Below, piece after piece: positions 62,133-64,000 of a stretch of 64,000 nt of DNA (positions within the stretch are counted from its first letter, which is position 1; each line of letters starts with the position of its first letter). Under the pieces are notes generated by a model. The model worked only from the letters and a program-made list of their open reading frames with translations, did not search any database and had not been told where the DNA came from. Origin of the DNA: an uncultured Spirochaetaceae bacterium (GTDB lineage: Bacteria; Spirochaetota; Spirochaetia; Sphaerochaetales; Sphaerochaetaceae). A program made the position numbers and the translations under genes. The stretch lies in assembly GCA_944389505.1 (NCBI GenBank), contig CALXMP010000001.1, positions 186,001 through 250,000 on the forward strand, written 5' to 3'.

Positions 62133-62813
62133 TTATATGTCATATTCGCTATAATCATCTCCCGCCTCTTCCGCAAGTTTTTTCCTGAGTTTGATGGAAA
62201 GAACAGCGAAAGATGTCGCAAGATCGGTCCTCTGCAGCACGACATCCGATGGGATCTTCAGGTCCTTCGGGGCGAAATTCCATATGCCGCGGATACCGCA
62301 ACCTACAAGGAGGTCTGCCGTAGCCTGCGCCTGGGAAGCGGGAACGGCGATTACAGCAATCGTGACTCTGTGTGTCTTGATATACTGGTTGATGGTCTCC
62401 ATCGGATACACAGTGATATCCCCGATCCTTGCCCCGATCTTCCCCGGATCCTTATCGAATGCCGCTACAATCTTGAGACCATAGGCATCGAACCCTCCAT
62501 ATGCAGCAATCGCAGACCCGAGATTACCACAGCCGACGATCAGAGCTTCGGTAGGATTATCCCATCCGAGCGCATGGTTTATCGCAGTGATAAGCTCATC
62601 GATGACGAATCCGATCCTGGGCTTCCCTTCTATCCCTGTGCTCGATATGTCCTTCCTGACCTGTATCGGCTTGAGAGAGAGCTCCTCAGCGAGCTCCGTT
62701 GCGCTTATATTCTTCCTGCCGCTTTCGCGTGCCTGCCTGAGGATCCTCAGGTATGACGGGAACCTCTTCACTGCCGGTATGGGGATCATCTCCCTTGAAA
62801 TATCATCTGCCAT
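62133..62813 (-). CDS. rex: Redox-sensing transcriptional repressor Rex
   Basis: A 226-residue repressor: winged helix ISATELAEELSLKPIQVRKDISSTG with the Q-V-R-K-D recognition helix, Rossmann fold ALIVGCGNLGSAIAAYGGFDAYG that senses NADH/NAD, and a C-terminal swapped helix. Rex releases DNA when NADH is high and typically controls fermentation and hydrogenase genes. It sits directly upstream of the hydrogenase operon and overlaps the ispH tail by 11 bp. No clear Rex box is seen before the hydrogenase genes. Confidence 0.96.
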   Translation of the reverse strand: MADDISREMIPIPAVKRFPSYLRILRQARESGRKNISATELAEELSLKPIQVRKDISSTGIEGKPRIGFVIDELITAINHALGWDNPTEALIVGCGNLGSAIAAYGGFDAYGLKIVAAFDKDPGKIGARIGDITVYPMETINQYIKTHRVTIAVIAVPASQAQATADLLVGCGIRGIWNFAPKDLKIPSDVVLQRTDLATSFAVLSIKLRKKLAEEAGDDYSEYDI

Positions 62814-63630
62814 TATTCTCGATTCTCCTTTTTACTGCCGCGATAAGCTCATCCGGCGCCGAAGCCCCTGCAGTCAATCCAATAGTATCATATTCCAGAA
62901 GCTCAGAGGGAACTGCCTCCGGGCTTGATATCAGGAAAGAAGGCTTCCCAAGGCGCTTTGCAAGCTCGGCCAGTTCCCTTGAATTCGCGCTGGCGCTGTC
63001 TCCTACCACTGCAATGGCATCAGCTTCCAGGGCAAGCTGCACGAGTGCTTCCCTTCTATCTGCAGATGCCTGGCATATGGAGTTCAGGCATCTTATGCTT
63101 ATGCCAACCCGGCCAGCTTCCGCAAGTATTGATTCCAGTGTAACCGCAGAAAGAGTTGTCTGGATGACTGCCTCATAATCAATTCCCGGAGAGAGTCTGC
63201 ATAAATCATCTGCACATCCTATCACAGGAACATCGCGGCACCCGGCAAGTCCTATGATTTCGCTATGCCTCGAATCCCCTATCAGTATTGGATTGGAAGA
63301 ACTGCGCAGCAGCTCTGCATTTCTTAGAAGAACCGGACAGGTTGCATCCACGATGATGAAACCGCCATCAATGAATGCCTTTCTCAGACCATCGCCGATA
63401 CCATGGGTACGTATAACAACAATCCCCGGAGGATTGCCGCCAGGGCCATCGATCTGCTTTATTCCTGCATCTGACAGCATAGCAGAGACAGCACTGCTGT
63501 GGACAAGACTGCCTGAGACATAGCAAGGCATCCCCATGGCATGAGCCTGGGATGCTGCTTCAAGTGCCTTCCTGACGGCGGAGCGTACCCCGCCGCAGAA
63601 ACCATAGGATGAGGACATCAGGACTTTCAT
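62803..63630 (-). CDS. ispH: 4-hydroxy-3-methylbut-2-enyl diphosphate reductase
   Basis: A 275-residue 4Fe-4S enzyme: YGFCGGVRSAVRKALEA, VVIRTHGIGDGL, DATCPVLLRNAELL and GLTAGASAPDELI, which hold the three cluster cysteines and catalytic residues. It makes IPP and DMAPP at the end of the non-mevalonate pathway. The start MKVLMSSSYGFCGG at 63630 overlaps the secF stop by one base (TGATG). It is slightly shorter than E. coli IspH. Confidence 0.95.
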   Translation of the reverse strand: MKVLMSSSYGFCGGVRSAVRKALEAASQAHAMGMPCYVSGSLVHSSAVSAMLSDAGIKQIDGPGGNPPGIVVIRTHGIGDGLRKAFIDGGFIIVDATCPVLLRNAELLRSSSNPILIGDSRHSEIIGLAGCRDVPVIGCADDLCRLSPGIDYEAVIQTTLSAVTLESILAEAGRVGISIRCLNSICQASADRREALVQLALEADAIAVVGDSASANSRELAELAKRLGKPSFLISSPEAVPSELLEYDTIGLTAGASAPDELIAAVKRRIENNGR

Positions 63631-64000
63631 CAGACCAGAGAATACTCCTCTTCCTTCTTCTCCTTCTCCACATTGATCGGCATGATGCGATGGAAGAATG
63701 ACAGGAATGCAGGTGCGAGGAACACGGAGGAATAGGCTCCGGCAATCAGTCCCCACGTAAGATTGATGGCAAACAGCTGAATATCTCCGGAACCAAGGAA
63801 TGCAAGCGGGACTATCGCAAAGAGCGTCGTAAGGCTTGTTATCACGGTTCTTGTCATCGACTGTCTGACGGACATCGAGATCAGCGACTCCACATCAAGC
63901 TTCTTCTCTATCTTTATATTCTCCCTTATACGGTCGAATATAACGATTGTGTTATTGAGTGAATATCCGATGATGGTGAGCACTGCCGCAATCGTCGTTG
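63630..64000 (-). CDS. secF: Protein translocase subunit SecF (partial, 5' end off window)
   Basis: The last 122 codons of secF. The visible part shows LTIIGYSLNNTIVIFDRIREN, SMTRTVITSLTTLFAIVPL and FLAPAFLSFF, the conserved C-terminal membrane segments of SecF, then a short charged tail. SecDF uses proton motive force to pull proteins out of the Sec channel. The start lies beyond the right edge. Confidence 0.95.
   Translation of the reverse strand, partial: TTIAAVLTIIGYSLNNTIVIFDRIRENIKIEKKLDVESLISMSVRQSMTRTVITSLTTLFAIVPLAFLGSGDIQLFAINLTWGLIAGAYSSVFLAPAFLSFFHRIMPINVEKEKKEEEYSLV

Noticed and set aside
1-64000. CRISPR arrays, complete insertion sequences or prophage genes
   Set aside because: No regularly spaced repeats, transposase, integrase or phage structural genes were seen; the only mobile-type trace is the DUF1016 relic at 34.9-35.3 kb.

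Overview
The window looks like a chromosomal segment from a free-living or gut anaerobe of the Spirochaetota, most like the Sphaerochaeta/Treponema side. This is an inference. The grounds are two solute-binding proteins whose signal peptides end in the Ala-Gly-Gly-x-Ser-Glu-Ser style seen in that phylum, an outer-membrane beta-barrel protein, paired [FeFe] hydrogenases with Rex and an adjacent SpoIIE-type phosphatase, NfnAB, an EpmA-EF-P pair and tRNA genes without encoded CCA. Base composition is moderate and genes are packed tightly. No rRNA, CRISPR array, complete mobile element or phage is present.

Layout. 1-3.0 kb: iron-sulfur aldo/keto reductase (cut by the left edge), a YhcH-type sugar protein, an orphan HigA-type antitoxin and a Fic protein. 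3.1-10.7 kb: malic enzyme, then a leftward operon (binding protein, two permeases, nucleoside hydrolase, ribokinase) divergent from a LacI regulator, which reads as nucleoside uptake and ribose salvage. 10.7-16.8 kb: a FAD oxidoreductase and the araA-araB-araD operon with a LacI regulator and a clear operator. 16.9-22.2 kb: an outer-membrane protein, LOG-family hydrolase, 5-formyl-THF cyclo-ligase, EIIA-Ntr and NfnAB. 22.3-31.9 kb: carAB with an ArgR-like operator array, aspS with a likely attenuator leader, BaiN-like flavoprotein, OsmC and two unknown proteins. 31.2-34.5 kb: mtnA, a PfkB kinase, a class II aldolase and a DUF6062-like gene, which looks like a 5-deoxyribose/5-methylthioribose disposal (DHAP shunt) operon.

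34.7-35.4 kb holds tRNA-Ala followed by the relic of a DUF1016/YhcG nuclease gene between two near-identical terminator hairpins. 35.4-44.8 kb is the mnmE-mnmG-rsmG-ftsK-aminotransferase operon, divergent from epmA-efp. 44.8-49.4 kb is a complete branched-chain amino acid ABC transporter (livJHMGF). 49.7-57.0 kb has tRNA-Arg(CCU), a macro-domain-like protein, a MocA-like transferase, clpB, TetR/LysE, a small HTH protein, tRNA-Arg(CCG) and a MATE exporter. 57.0-64.0 kb has a group B [FeFe] hydrogenase, two thioredoxin-like ferredoxins, a SpoIIE phosphatase, a PAS-containing sensory-type [FeFe] hydrogenase, rex, ispH and the end of secF.

The most striking signals are regulatory. Many first genes lack a Shine-Dalgarno sequence and instead have a -10 hexamer exactly 6 nt before the start codon, implying leaderless mRNAs. 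The mnmE/epmA gap carries a mirror-symmetric promoter pair that shares one palindromic -35 hexamer. The aspS leader contains a terminator hairpin and mutually exclusive pairing segments. Physiologically the genes fit a fermentative, sugar- and nucleoside-using anaerobe that balances NADH, NADPH, ferredoxin and H2.
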